64,000 nucleotides of DNA from Flavobacteriales bacterium (GCA_026129465.1 JAHCIA010000001.1:505964-569963); one strand, 5' to 3'; positions 7,790 to 16,457 are shown, numbered from the stretch's first letter. The notes: a model not told the origin generated them from the letters alone. Numbers and translations: made by a program.

Positions 7790-9343
7790 TCACAGAGGCT
7801 CGTCCGGTACAGCGCCGGCGGTGACCAGGGCCAGCAGCTGGTCCGCTGCGGTGCGCGCGAGTTCCTTGATCTCTTCAGGCTCGTTGGCGAAGAGCTTGCC
7901 GGCCTCCTTGCGGAGCAGATAACCGATCACTTCGGGGCGGATCTCCAGACCGGTGGTGGTGCTCACCGATTTGTCCAGGTGGAGCCAATGCCACAGCATC
8001 CTCAGCGCCAGCCGCAACGAGGAGCGATCGTGCAGGCGCCCGCCCTGCTCCACCCGCCCTTGCCCCGTAGGGTGATAGGTGAGGGCGCAAAGCGCGGTGC
8101 GCGTCATGGCCAGCAGGCTGTCCACGGCGACGGGGCCTTCCGGTGTGCGCAGCAGATCGGCCGCATGGAAGACCTCATGGCGCAGGTAGTTCATCTGGTG
8201 CGCGCGCGGCATGCCCTTGTTGAACTCCATCACGGCGGCGTTCACCTGACCGGCGTGCGTGACCAGGGTGCCATCATGACCATCCACCGCCTGGCGCTCC
8301 TTGTCCGCCAGCATGGACAGGTGGTCGGCTCCGGCACGGAGGGGATCCTTCGGCGGCAGGGTGAAGGAAGGCGGACCGATGGCGTGGCAGCCACGCCGAT
8401 GGCACAGGCCGATGAGATGGAGACTGAGCGCGCGCAGAAACGGGCTGTCCAGCCCGATGGTCTCACGGCCTGGCAAGGGTGCTCCTTGGGGATCGTGGAA
8501 CTGCGCGATGATGTCCGCCACACAGGCCTGCGGGTCGAAGGAGAGTCCGGCGCTGTGCTGTGCCAGAGCGAAGAGGATCTCATCCGCTTCCAGCATCGCG
8601 CGCACGTTGTCGATCATCACCGTGGCGCGGATGGTGCCCGTGGGCAGGTCGGCGCATTCCTCCAGTTCATGGAACAACCGGCCCCACCATCCTGCTTCCT
8701 GCTGGCCCCGCACGTCGCGCAGGTAGAGGTGCACTCCGCCCTGCCTTTCCATCAGGTTAATGGCGCAATTGCCCACCACGCGGGCCAGGTCGATGATGGA
8801 CGCGGCGATGTCGTCGCCCGCGCCTTCGGCCGCATGCGCCGGCACGTGCAAGGGGCGCGGCACCACCATCAACCGCACGGTGCTGGCGGGATTCATGCGG
8901 ATGCGGCCACCTTCGGCGGGTACATAGGCCAGGTCGGCCCTGGAGGCGCGTTCCAGATTGCGGTGCGCGCGAATGATGCGCCAGGGGTCCCCGGCACAGA
9001 GGTCCCACAGATCGGCCACGTAGCTCTTGGCACCGGTGTTCAGGCCATCCACCAGCTCCTGCCGCGTGGCACCGCCGAGCAATTCCACGCGCCGCTCCAA
9101 CAAGCTCTCGGGCGGGGTGGCCACCTGCCATTCCTTCATACGCAGCGCCGCGGTCGCCTCAGGGAATTCCACCGATGAGCGGTCCGTCCAGGGCAGCGGA
9201 TCACGGCGCGCTTCCAGTAGAGCGATCCGCTCCGCACCGAATGTGCCGTGAAGATGCCGCGCGAGGTCCAGCGTCTTCGGGTCCAGGAAGGATCGCTTCA
9301 GGGTATGCGCCAAAGGGTGATGCCCGAGCGCCTGCTGCGCCAT
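7790..9343 (-). CDS. Divergent malate synthase-like protein (AceB-related)
   Basis: A 517-residue protein. Malate synthase condenses glyoxylate with acetyl-CoA. Family blocks seen: RPLHVPAHA near the middle (like RPRGWH), the LYLRDVRG region, PTGTIRATVMID with the active-site Arg, and EADEILFALAQHSAGL with the metal-binding acidic region. A C-terminal HDRSSLRLALRMLWHWLHL segment aligns with the EDAATAEI region that supplies the catalytic Asp. The usual NCGRWDY after HSAGL is replaced (SFDPQAC), so activity or specificity may differ. I start at the ATG at 9343; a longer frame would run into alkB. It lies 31 bases after alkB. No isocitrate lyase is nearby. Confidence 0.72.
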   Translation of the reverse strand: MAQQALGHHPLAHTLKRSFLDPKTLDLARHLHGTFGAERIALLEARRDPLPWTDRSSVEFPEATAALRMKEWQVATPPESLLERRVELLGGATRQELVDGLNTGAKSYVADLWDLCAGDPWRIIRAHRNLERASRADLAYVPAEGGRIRMNPASTVRLMVVPRPLHVPAHAAEGAGDDIAASIIDLARVVGNCAINLMERQGGVHLYLRDVRGQQEAGWWGRLFHELEECADLPTGTIRATVMIDNVRAMLEADEILFALAQHSAGLSFDPQACVADIIAQFHDPQGAPLPGRETIGLDSPFLRALSLHLIGLCHRRGCHAIGPPSFTLPPKDPLRAGADHLSMLADKERQAVDGHDGTLVTHAGQVNAAVMEFNKGMPRAHQMNYLRHEVFHAADLLRTPEGPVAVDSLLAMTRTALCALTYHPTGQGRVEQGGRLHDRSSLRLALRMLWHWLHLDKSVSTTTGLEIRPEVIGYLLRKEAGKLFANEPEEIKELARTAADQLLALVTAGAVPDEPL

Positions 9344-9374
9344 GGCGCCGCGAAAGTAGCCATGGGTGCCGCCC

Positions 9375-10490
9375 TCAGCGCGCCAGCTCCAGATGCTCGC
9401 GTTCGGCCGCGAGGCTCCGCAGGCGGGGATGCAACACGTGGAAGAAGAGCGGTGGCACAAGGCTCAGCACCATCATGCCCGGATAGCCGGTGGGCATCTG
9501 CGGCGCATCGGCGTGGCTTTGCAGGATCTGGTACTTGCGGCTGGCTTTCCAGTGGTGGTCGCTGTGCCGCGTGAGCTCGAAAAGCATCAAACGCCCCGGC
9601 AGGTGGTCGCTGTTCCACGAGTGGTAGTGCATCACACGCACCGGAGCACCTTGCGCGCCGATCGTCCTGCGCAGTCCATAGTGCTCGATGTAGTTCACCG
9701 TTTCCAGCAGGAGGATGCCCATGAGCGCCGCGCCCAGGAACGCCCACACCGCGGCCAGGCCGAAAACCAGCGCTATGGTCGTGACCAGCGCACCCTGCCA
9801 CAGCATCGCCTGGGTCATTTCGTTGGCCGGGCCGTAGGGGGCCTTGCCTGCCTTGCGCAGCCGGTCGGCCTCGATGCGCCAGGAGCTGAGGAAGCTGAAC
9901 ACGATGCTGCGCGCCCAGAAGGCGTAGACGCTTTCGCCGTAGCGCGCCGAGGCGGGGTCATCAGCCGTGGCCACGCGGCGGTGGTGACCGCGGTTGTGCT
10001 CGATGATGAAGTGCATGTAAAGGCTGGTGAGCAGCAGCGCCCGGGCCAGGTCGCGCTCCCAGCGCTTGGCGCGGTGGCCCAACTCATGCGCCACGTTGAT
10101 GCCGTAGATGCCGCACAACATGCCCATGGTGGCGATGCGCCCGGCGATCTCCCAGCCTGCCTGGCCCGGCGCGCCCACCGTGGCCAGGAACCAGATGAGC
10201 ATGCCCCATTGCACCGGCACGATCAGGTAGAGGATCACATCAAAGACCGGATCCTCCAAGGCCGCCCGTTCCTCCTGCTCATTCAGTTTGTAGTGCTTCC
10301 CGCTGAGGAACAATTCGGCGAGCGGGATCACCACGAAGGCATGCACGGGCAACACCCAGGTCCAGATGCCGCCGAGCAGGAAACCCGCCGCCGCGATCAG
10401 CGGTGCGGTGAAGGTGATGGCGTAGCGCAGGGCCCTGAGGCGCATACGGCGGCGCACCTTTGGGGCGATGGCGGAGGCGGTCCCGGACAT
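9375..10490 (-). CDS. alkB: Alkane 1-monooxygenase (AlkB-type membrane di-iron hydroxylase)
   Basis: A 371-residue integral membrane protein with several helices. It carries the histidine boxes of AlkB: HELGHR, EHNRGHHRR and LTRHSDHH. It also has the AlkB signature NYIEHYGLRR and the HSWNSDH block. These enzymes hydroxylate the terminal methyl of medium-chain alkanes or fatty acids, using rubredoxin as electron donor. The ending is GRFxxFELTRHSDHH-type plus about 60 residues. No rubredoxin is fused or adjacent. It is the first gene of a unit with the malate synthase-like gene and perhaps DUF551. It is divergent from the M16 peptidase pair. Confidence 0.9.
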   Translation of the reverse strand: MSGTASAIAPKVRRRMRLRALRYAITFTAPLIAAAGFLLGGIWTWVLPVHAFVVIPLAELFLSGKHYKLNEQEERAALEDPVFDVILYLIVPVQWGMLIWFLATVGAPGQAGWEIAGRIATMGMLCGIYGINVAHELGHRAKRWERDLARALLLTSLYMHFIIEHNRGHHRRVATADDPASARYGESVYAFWARSIVFSFLSSWRIEADRLRKAGKAPYGPANEMTQAMLWQGALVTTIALVFGLAAVWAFLGAALMGILLLETVNYIEHYGLRRTIGAQGAPVRVMHYHSWNSDHLPGRLMLFELTRHSDHHWKASRKYQILQSHADAPQMPTGYPGMMVLSLVPPLFFHVLHPRLRSLAAEREHLELAR

Positions 10491-10494
10491 GCTC

Positions 10495-10502
10495 CAAAGT
10501 TA
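10495..10502 (-). promoter_or_regulatory. Candidate -7 element for alkB
   Basis: Read on the minus strand, TAACTTTG matches the Bacteroidota -7 consensus TAnnTTTG exactly. It begins 12 bases before the alkB ATG, so the mRNA should be almost leaderless. It lies in the short divergent region shared with the M16 genes. Confidence 0.5.
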
Positions 10503-10542
10503 TCGGCGGGCGAAGCGCACCGCGCTAATTTGGCGCCTTCCC

Positions 10543-11826
10543 ATGGTGCACCAGGCAGGTTCTTCCGCTGCGGACCCGGAGATCACATTCACGGAATTCA
10601 CGTTGGACAACGGTCTGCATGTGATCCTGCACGAGGACCACAGCACGCCCATCGTGGCGGTGGGCGTGATGTATCACGTGGGCAGCAAGGACGATGCGCC
10701 CGGCCGCAAGGGCTTCGCGCACTTCTTCGAGCACCTGCTCTTCGAGGGTTCGGCCAACATCCCGCGGGGCGAATTCAGCCGCCATGTGGAGCGTGCCGGG
10801 GGGCAGCTCAACGCCAACACCAGCAGTGACCGCACCTATTACTATGAAGTATTGCCCAGCAATCGGCTGGCCCTGGGGCTGTGGCTGGAGCGTGAACGCA
10901 TGCTGCACGCCCGTGTGGACCGCCAGGGCGTGGACACCCAGCGCGATGTGGTGCGTGAGGAATGGCGGCAGATGTACGAGAACCGCCCCTACGGCAACCT
11001 GCTGCCCGAGGTGCTGCGGCGCGCCTACAGCGATCATCCCTACCAATGGCCGGTGATCGGCCACATGCCCGATCTGGAATCGGCCGGGGAGGGGGACTTC
11101 CGCGATTTCTACCAGCGCTATTATGTGCCGCGTAACGCCGTGCTGGTCCTTGCCGGAGACTTCGATACCGTCCAGGCGCGCGAACTGGTACACCACTATT
11201 TCGATGACATCCCCATGGGCGCAGAGGTCCCTCGGACGCCGTTGCCGGTGGCCGGGCTTGAACACGAGGTGCGTGCCGTGGTGCACGATCGCGTGGAACT
11301 GCCGGCCGTGGTGCAGGCCTACCGCATACCGCCGGTGCGGGATCCCGCCTTCATGCCGGTGGATCTGCTCCTGCATGGCATGTCCTCGGGCCATGCGGCG
11401 CGGCTGAAACGGGCCTTGAAGGACCGCCACCGGCTGGCCGTACAGGTGGGCAGCTTCGCCCTGCCCTTCGAGCAGGGTGGCCTGGCCATGATCTTCGCCA
11501 TCGCCAATACCGGCGTGGATCCCAGCGTGCTGGAACGGGCCATGGACGAGGAACTCCAGCGGCTGCGCGAAACGACCATGGAGCCGGCCGAATTGGACGC
11601 GATCCGCACCCGGGCCCGCATGGAAGCGGTGCAGGGCATGCGGCGCATGGCCGGTGTGGCGCACCGGCTGGCCACGGCCCACATACTACAAGGGGGCGCG
11701 CACGCCGTGCGGGATGAACTGGCCCGCATGGCCGGAGTGACTTTGCAGGACATCAGGCAGGCCGCACTGGACCATTTGGACCCCGCACGCCGCGTGCTGC
11801 TCCACTATCTTCCGGCCCATTCCTGA
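10543..11826 (+). CDS. M16 family zinc metallopeptidase, catalytic subunit
   Basis: A 427-residue protein. It has the inverted zinc motif HxxEH (HFFEH, residues 60-64) in GFAHFFEHLLFEGS, plus the downstream glutamate region of the M16B domain. There is no signal peptide at this start, so the enzyme may be cytoplasmic or may use an export route not visible here. I start at the ATG at 10543; the upstream extension lacks family similarity and overlaps the alkB promoter. The stop is four bases before the next gene, a non-catalytic M16 protein. The two probably form a heterodimer, as known for bacterial M16 pairs. Confidence 0.88.
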   Translation: MVHQAGSSAADPEITFTEFTLDNGLHVILHEDHSTPIVAVGVMYHVGSKDDAPGRKGFAHFFEHLLFEGSANIPRGEFSRHVERAGGQLNANTSSDRTYYYEVLPSNRLALGLWLERERMLHARVDRQGVDTQRDVVREEWRQMYENRPYGNLLPEVLRRAYSDHPYQWPVIGHMPDLESAGEGDFRDFYQRYYVPRNAVLVLAGDFDTVQARELVHHYFDDIPMGAEVPRTPLPVAGLEHEVRAVVHDRVELPAVVQAYRIPPVRDPAFMPVDLLLHGMSSGHAARLKRALKDRHRLAVQVGSFALPFEQGGLAMIFAIANTGVDPSVLERAMDEELQRLRETTMEPAELDAIRTRARMEAVQGMRRMAGVAHRLATAHILQGGAHAVRDELARMAGVTLQDIRQAALDHLDPARRVLLHYLPAHS

Positions 11827-11830
11827 GACC

Positions 11831-14011
11831 ATGACCACACGGTCCACCAGCAGTTCGCCCGTCCGCGCCCTGGCCTTCGCCCATGGCCTATTCGCATCCT
11901 GCATCATGTACGCACAAGCCGATCGCGGCCTGCCGCCTGAACCCGGCCCGCCGCCCGTTGTCCGCGTGGGCGACCATGTCACCTTCGCCTTGCCCAATGG
12001 TTTGCGCGTGATCGTGGTGGAGGACCACAAGCTTCCTTTGGTGGGCGTCCAGTTCCACGCTGACATTCCGCCCATGGTCATCGCGGGCAAGGCGGGTCTG
12101 ACCGATCTGGTGGGCGAGACCATCGCCACGGGGACCAGAACGCGCGACAAGGCCGCCATTGATGAGGCCGTGGACGCCATCGGGGCCACCTTCGAGACCT
12201 CGGCCGATGGCGTTTATGCCGCCTGCCTGAAGGAACATGTGCCGCAACTCATGGGGCTCTTCCGTGATGTGGTCACCGCGCCATCCTTCCCCGATGCGGA
12301 AGTGGACGCCGCCCGGAAGAACCTCGCCTCCCTGCTGCGCCAGCGCACCGCGGATCCCGAGGGCATCGCCGATGCGGTGATACGACGGCAGATCTACGGC
12401 AAGGCGCATCCCTATGGAGATATCGCTGCGGAGCACTCCGTGCTGCGTATCACCGCCGCCGACGCCCGCGCCTGGCATGCGCGCTACTTCCGGCCGGACA
12501 AGGGCTACCTGGTGCTGGTGGGCGCCATCACCGAAAAGGAGGCGCGCAAGCTGGCGAAGGACCATTTCGGCAAGTGGAAAGCCACGGTGCCAGTGCCCAA
12601 GAACCTGGAAAGTGGTGAGGAAAAGGTGCCGGGCCTGGGCGATGTGCGCTACCTGCGCCGTACCGCCACACCGGGCGAGAAGCGCCGCGTCTTCGTGCAC
12701 GACCGGCCTGGCGCCACCCAATCGGTGGTCCGTGTGGGCCACCCGCTCAACCTCAAACCCAATGACCTGCGCGCACTTGATGCCCGGGTGATGAACACCA
12801 TCTTCGGCGGGGGCACCTTCAGCTCGCGCCTCATGGACAACCTGCGCGAGGACAAGGGGTGGGCCTACGGCGCATACTCCGAGATGGACCCCGACCGGTA
12901 CAACACCGCGATGATCGTATCGGTGAGCGTGCGTACCGATGCCACCTCCGCCGCGGTGGGCGAGATCATCGCGGAAATGGAACGAATGCGCGGATCCACG
13001 CCCGGCACCGAGGAATTGGAACTGGCGCGGAGCACCATGGCGGGCGCCTTCAGCCGCGCTTTGGAAGAGCCGCGCACCGTGGCGCGATTCGCCTTGGAGC
13101 AACAGTTGAACGACCTGCCCAAGGACCATTACCGCACCTGGCTGGAGCGCTTGTCCGCCGTGGGCAAGCAACAGGTGCGCTCCGCCGCCGAGGCGTTCCT
13201 GCGGCCGGAAGGCGTGGTCATCCTGGTGGTGGGCGATCTGGAGGCCATCCGCGACGAGCTGGAAAAGTTCAGCGACGACCTCCAGGAACCCATCGTGGTC
13301 ATCAACGCGCAGGGCGAGCCCATGAAAGAGGTGCTGGTCGCAGTGCCGGGCATCACGCCGCAAGGCTTGATCGATGGCCACTTGGAAGCCATCGGTGGCC
13401 GCGCGAAAGCCGAGCGCATCGACGATCTGCGCATCACCTGGTCCGGCACCATGGACGGCGACACCGTGCTGGTGGAGCAATGGATCGGATCGCGCGGGCG
13501 CTACCGTTCGCGGCTGGTGTCCAAAGGCGTGACGGTGGAGGAGGTGGTGCTCGATGGGCAACGTGCCGTGCGCCGCTCACCCGCCGGCGACGAGGAACTC
13601 TTCGACATCGACCTGCGGGACATCCAACTCATCGCCGCGCCGGTGCCGGAGGTGGACATGGACCGCATCGCCGAGCGCATGACCGTGAGCGGCCGGACAC
13701 CACTGGGCCGGGGACAAGCCTACAAGCTGCACATCAAGACCAGGCCCGGACCCACCTGGCAGGACTACTTCGATGTGGAGACCGGCATGCGCCTGCGCCG
13801 GGTGGAGATGAAATTCATGCACGGCCGCGGCCTCACCATCACCACCGATTATCTGGACCACAAGCCCGTTCTGGGCGTGCTGTTCCCGCATCGCATCGAA
13901 CAACGTGGCGGCATCCGGGGCCGAACCATCCTGGAGGTGACCAACATCGAGGCGAACAAGGGTTTCCCGCAGGGCTTCTTCGAGACGGGACTGCCGCCGC
14001 CGGAGGATTGA
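11831..14011 (+). CDS. M16 family protein, non-catalytic partner with C-terminal extension
   Basis: A 726-residue protein. A signal peptide (cleavage near MYAQA) leads into two M16-type halves at about residues 40-470. The zinc motif is absent: where HxxEH is expected the sequence is LTDLVGET. A later YGAYSEMDPDRYNT region matches the second M16 half, which often binds substrate. About 220 residues follow the peptidase fold, with WSGTMDGD, YFDVETGMRLRR and LFPHRIEQRGG. These resemble LolA/LolB-like outer-membrane lipoprotein-type sensors often fused in Bacteroidota. It is co-transcribed with the catalytic gene. Confidence 0.85.
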   Translation: MTTRSTSSSPVRALAFAHGLFASCIMYAQADRGLPPEPGPPPVVRVGDHVTFALPNGLRVIVVEDHKLPLVGVQFHADIPPMVIAGKAGLTDLVGETIATGTRTRDKAAIDEAVDAIGATFETSADGVYAACLKEHVPQLMGLFRDVVTAPSFPDAEVDAARKNLASLLRQRTADPEGIADAVIRRQIYGKAHPYGDIAAEHSVLRITAADARAWHARYFRPDKGYLVLVGAITEKEARKLAKDHFGKWKATVPVPKNLESGEEKVPGLGDVRYLRRTATPGEKRRVFVHDRPGATQSVVRVGHPLNLKPNDLRALDARVMNTIFGGGTFSSRLMDNLREDKGWAYGAYSEMDPDRYNTAMIVSVSVRTDATSAAVGEIIAEMERMRGSTPGTEELELARSTMAGAFSRALEEPRTVARFALEQQLNDLPKDHYRTWLERLSAVGKQQVRSAAEAFLRPEGVVILVVGDLEAIRDELEKFSDDLQEPIVVINAQGEPMKEVLVAVPGITPQGLIDGHLEAIGGRAKAERIDDLRITWSGTMDGDTVLVEQWIGSRGRYRSRLVSKGVTVEEVVLDGQRAVRRSPAGDEELFDIDLRDIQLIAAPVPEVDMDRIAERMTVSGRTPLGRGQAYKLHIKTRPGPTWQDYFDVETGMRLRRVEMKFMHGRGLTITTDYLDHKPVLGVLFPHRIEQRGGIRGRTILEVTNIEANKGFPQGFFETGLPPPED

Positions 14012-14025
14012 TCGGATACCAGCGC

Positions 14026-14517
14026 TCAGCGCAGTTGCGCGATGCGCTGCTCGAAGGTGATCGAGGGGTCGGGCAGGGGTGCTTCCCACGGTCGGAAGCG
14101 CGCGCTCATCGCTTCATTGTGTGGTATGGATCGTCCGCTGCGCAGGTCCACATGCACGAAGGTGCTCCACAACAAAGCCTTCAAGGCGGTCCGCTCCTCG
14201 TCCCACATGCGCATTTCCACCAGCACTTCGCGCTCGCGCCACGCGAGGATGGTGCTGTCGATGCTCACCGTTTCCATCAGCATGGCAGGCTTCAGGTAGG
14301 CGATGCGGTTGATGCCCACCACCCAGCTCGTGCCCGTTTCGCGGGCATACTGGTAGATGTTGAAGCCGAGGCCATGCATCAAGTGGTCCTCCCGCGCGTT
14401 GATGAAATAGTCCAGGTAGCGCGCGTTGTTCAGGTGGTTGAAGGGGTCGCAGTCCGGGAAACGGATCAGCGAGGTGCTCCTGAGGGTCTTTTCCATGTCG
14501 TTCTTCTTTTCGGCCAT
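14026..14517 (-). CDS. Acyl-CoA thioesterase, 4HBT hot-dog fold
   Basis: A 163-residue protein. It has the 4HBT catalytic region FPDCDPFNHLNNARYLDYF (Asp and His-Leu-Asn-Asn) followed by a hot-dog beta sheet (WVVGINRIAYLKPAM, TILAWREREVLVEMRMWDE). This family hydrolyses acyl-CoA thioesters. The substrate is not apparent; a long- or medium-chain acyl-CoA is plausible near alkB, but this is inference. It lies 23 bases downstream of oxyR on the same strand and may share its transcript. It converges with the M16 gene. Confidence 0.85.
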   Translation of the reverse strand: MAEKKNDMEKTLRSTSLIRFPDCDPFNHLNNARYLDYFINAREDHLMHGLGFNIYQYARETGTSWVVGINRIAYLKPAMLMETVSIDSTILAWREREVLVEMRMWDEERTALKALLWSTFVHVDLRSGRSIPHNEAMSARFRPWEAPLPDPSITFEQRIAQLR

Positions 14518-14540
14518 ATGACGGGGCCGGCCGCCGAAAG

Positions 14541-15464
14541 CTACACGGGCACGGCGGCACCGCGCGATGGGGTCGCGAGCATGCGCCTGGGCACCGCCTG
14601 GCGGATGCAGCGCGACAATTCCTCCAGGAGTCTGCGCCGCACGAAGGGCTTGCGTACGACCAGGCTCACCTGCCGCACGGGTTCGGGGTCCATGAAGCGG
14701 CGCACGCGCGGGTCTTCCGGGCGAACACTCAGTTCAGGCACCAGCGTCATGCCGCTGCCGCGACGCACCATGCGTTTGAGCGTTTCAATGCTGCCGCTCT
14801 CATACAGGAGGTTCTCGTTGCCGCCGGCACTCGGTCTGTCGCACAGGCTCAGGGTCTGTTCCCGGAAGCAATGGCCTTCGCCCAGCACCCACAGCGCCTG
14901 GTCGCGGATGTCGGCGCGCTGCAGGCGCTTCTTCCGTGCGAGTTTGTGGCCGGGTGGCAGGTAGGCGAGGAAGGGCTCATTGAAGAGCGGGATCTCCTCG
15001 ATGTCATCGGCATTGACCGGTGTCACCAGGATGCCGACATCCAGCTCGCCGCGCCGCAGGCCTTTGAGGATGCGGCTGGTCTTGCGCTCGTCGATGGTGA
15101 GCCGCACATCGGGATGGCCCTCCGCGAAGCGCGGCAGGAACAGGGGCAGGAGGTAGGGCGCCAGGGTGTGTATGACGCCGATCCTGTATGCGCCGGCGAG
15201 TCCCGCTTCCAACTCGTCCACCAGGTCCATGAGTTGGCCCGCCTCGCGCAGCACCACGCGCGCCTGGGCGATGAAATGCCCGCCCATGTCCGTGGGTCGC
15301 ACCGGTTGTGTTCGCCGGTCGAAGAGCTCCGCGCCGATCTCCTCCTCCAGCTTGCGCACCTGCATGGTGAGGGTGGGCTGGGTCACATGGCAGGCTTCTG
15401 CGGCATGCGTGAAGTGGCGGTGCGTGTCCAAGGCCACGATGTACTCCAGTTGTTGCAGGGTCAT
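14541..15464 (-). CDS. oxyR: Hydrogen-peroxide-sensing LysR-type regulator OxyR
   Basis: A 307-residue LysR-type regulator. The N-terminal winged helix-turn-helix opens MTLQQLEYIVALDTHRHFTHA. The effector domain carries Cys199 and Cys208 (GHCFREQTLSLC), the same C-x8-C spacing and numbering as the redox switch of E. coli OxyR, where peroxide forms a disulfide. It is divergent from dps, a classic OxyR target, with 57 bases between the start codons. This strongly supports OxyR rather than another LysR regulator. Autoregulation from the shared spacer is likely. Confidence 0.95.
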   Translation of the reverse strand: MTLQQLEYIVALDTHRHFTHAAEACHVTQPTLTMQVRKLEEEIGAELFDRRTQPVRPTDMGGHFIAQARVVLREAGQLMDLVDELEAGLAGAYRIGVIHTLAPYLLPLFLPRFAEGHPDVRLTIDERKTSRILKGLRRGELDVGILVTPVNADDIEEIPLFNEPFLAYLPPGHKLARKKRLQRADIRDQALWVLGEGHCFREQTLSLCDRPSAGGNENLLYESGSIETLKRMVRRGSGMTLVPELSVRPEDPRVRRFMDPEPVRQVSLVVRKPFVRRRLLEELSRCIRQAVPRRMLATPSRGAAVPV

Positions 15465-15482
15465 AATGTGAAACTATTGGAA

Positions 15483-15499
15483 CATCGAATGTATCGATG
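15483..15499. promoter_or_regulatory. Inverted repeat between oxyR and dps, candidate operator
   Basis: CATCGA at 15483-15488 and TCGATG at 15494-15499 form a perfect 6-bp inverted repeat with a 5-base spacer. It sits in the middle of the divergent region, just upstream of the dps -7 element. It is placed where OxyR would act, but it does not match the E. coli OxyR consensus well. Confidence 0.4.
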
Positions 15500-15509
15500 A
15501 TCCCTATGG

Positions 15510-15517
15510 TACCTTCG
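15510..15517 (+). promoter_or_regulatory. Candidate -7 element for dps
   Basis: TACCTTCG begins 12 bases before the dps ATG at 15522. This is the same sequence and spacing as at paaI. Confidence 0.45.
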
Positions 15518-15521
15518 CGGC

Positions 15522-16040
15522 ATGGGAATTAGAATGCCGAATGGGACGAAGGGGAAGCGCGCCAGGTCCGTCACCAACAGTCTCGGTCTGGACAGGGATC
15601 GAAGCGCGTCTCAGGTGGAAGGCTTGAACACCATGTTGGCCACCTACCAGGTGCATTACCAGAACCTTCGGGGATGCCATTGGAACATCACCGGCCCCGC
15701 ATTCTTCGAGTTGCACGCCAAGTTCGAGGAGTTGTACACCAAGGCGCAGACTTTCATCGATGAACTCGCCGAACGCATCCTGACCTTGGAAGGACGACCC
15801 TTGCACACTTTCAGCGCCTACCTGCGTGAAAGCCGCGTGAAGGAGCACCGCGACCTGACCGGTGCGAAGGAGACCGTGGCCTATGTGATGTCGGACATGA
15901 CGACGCTCATCTCGCTGCAACGCGAAGCCCTGCATCTTGCCGGCGCCGCTGGGGATGAGGCCACCTCCACGCTCGTGGGCGACAACATCACGGCCATGGA
16001 AAAGGACCTTTGGATGCTGCGCGCATACAGCGCCGCGTAA
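15522..16040 (+). CDS. dps: Dps ferritin-like DNA-protection protein
   Basis: A 172-residue protein. The four-helix ferritin-like fold carries the Dps ferroxidase motif HWNITGPAFFELHAKFEELY (about residues 51-70) and the ENITAMEKDLWML-type last helix (here DNITAMEKDLWML). Dps dodecamers oxidise and store iron with peroxide and coat DNA. The N-terminus has a basic tail (KGKRARS), which in other Dps proteins binds DNA. It is divergent from oxyR and probably peroxide-induced. A terminator follows at 16210. Confidence 0.94.
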   Translation: MGIRMPNGTKGKRARSVTNSLGLDRDRSASQVEGLNTMLATYQVHYQNLRGCHWNITGPAFFELHAKFEELYTKAQTFIDELAERILTLEGRPLHTFSAYLRESRVKEHRDLTGAKETVAYVMSDMTTLISLQREALHLAGAAGDEATSTLVGDNITAMEKDLWMLRAYSAA

Positions 16041-16209
16041 CGGAAAGTACATGCGTATCCGAACCAAGGGAGCCGAAGGATTGTTCAGCACCCAGAGGGC
16101 CGACAGGTCCACTGGTAAATGGGTGTGGGAGCGTACGATGGATAGGAAACCTGCAAAGTGTGGTGCCGCCGGTCCAGCGATAGGGTAAAGGCCGGCGCGT
16201 GTCACTCCG

Positions 16210-16242
16210 GGAGCCGTCTCGAAAGGGGCGGCTCCTTTGTTT
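16210..16242 (+). terminator. Rho-independent terminator downstream of dps
   Basis: GGAGCCG (16210-16216) pairs with CGGCTCC (16229-16235) and is followed by TTTGTTT. The 170 bases between the dps stop and this hairpin contain no gene that I can see. Confidence 0.65.
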
Positions 16243-16301
16243 CCAGAGGTTGCTGGTGTGGCATGGTGGTCCATCGACTGGAAGTTCTTCGGTTCAACAC
16301 C

Positions 16302-16397
16302 ATGCGGCAACTCGATGGCGTGGCCGCTGGCACCTACGTGGTGGCCGTGACGGCAGGGGAGGAGTGCCACGTGCAGAGGCTGGTGGTGCAGCCCTGA
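16302..16397 (+). pseudogene. Remnant of a T9SS sorting domain
   Basis: The frame reads LDGVAAGTYVVAVTAGEECH and then QRLVVQP before the stop. This is the last ~28 residues of a T9SS type A C-terminal domain. Upstream, the frame shows no PNP motif, passenger or signal peptide. It is probably the tail of a deleted cargo gene. A hairpin follows at 16424. Confidence 0.5.
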
Positions 16398-16423
16398 GGG
16401 AGAGTTGTGAAGTTGCGACCAGG

Positions 16424-16457
16424 AAGGCCGGGCCCAGTTGGTGCCTGGCCTTCTTCC
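16424..16457 (+). terminator. Hairpin downstream of the T9SS remnant
   Basis: AAGGCCGGGC (16424-16433) pairs with GCCTGGCCTT (16443-16452) at nine of ten positions, followed by CTTCC. The T run is weak. It is likely the old terminator of the decayed gene. Confidence 0.4.

Noticed and set aside
9366-10829. 487-residue plus-strand frame over alkB
   Set aside because: It is antisense to alkB, which has all three histidine boxes. The plus frame is low complexity.
12859-14964. 701-residue open frame on the plus strand
   Set aside because: It overlaps the M16 partner, the thioesterase and oxyR in other frames. The product is Arg/His/Pro-rich with no domain, as expected for a shadow frame in G+C-rich DNA.
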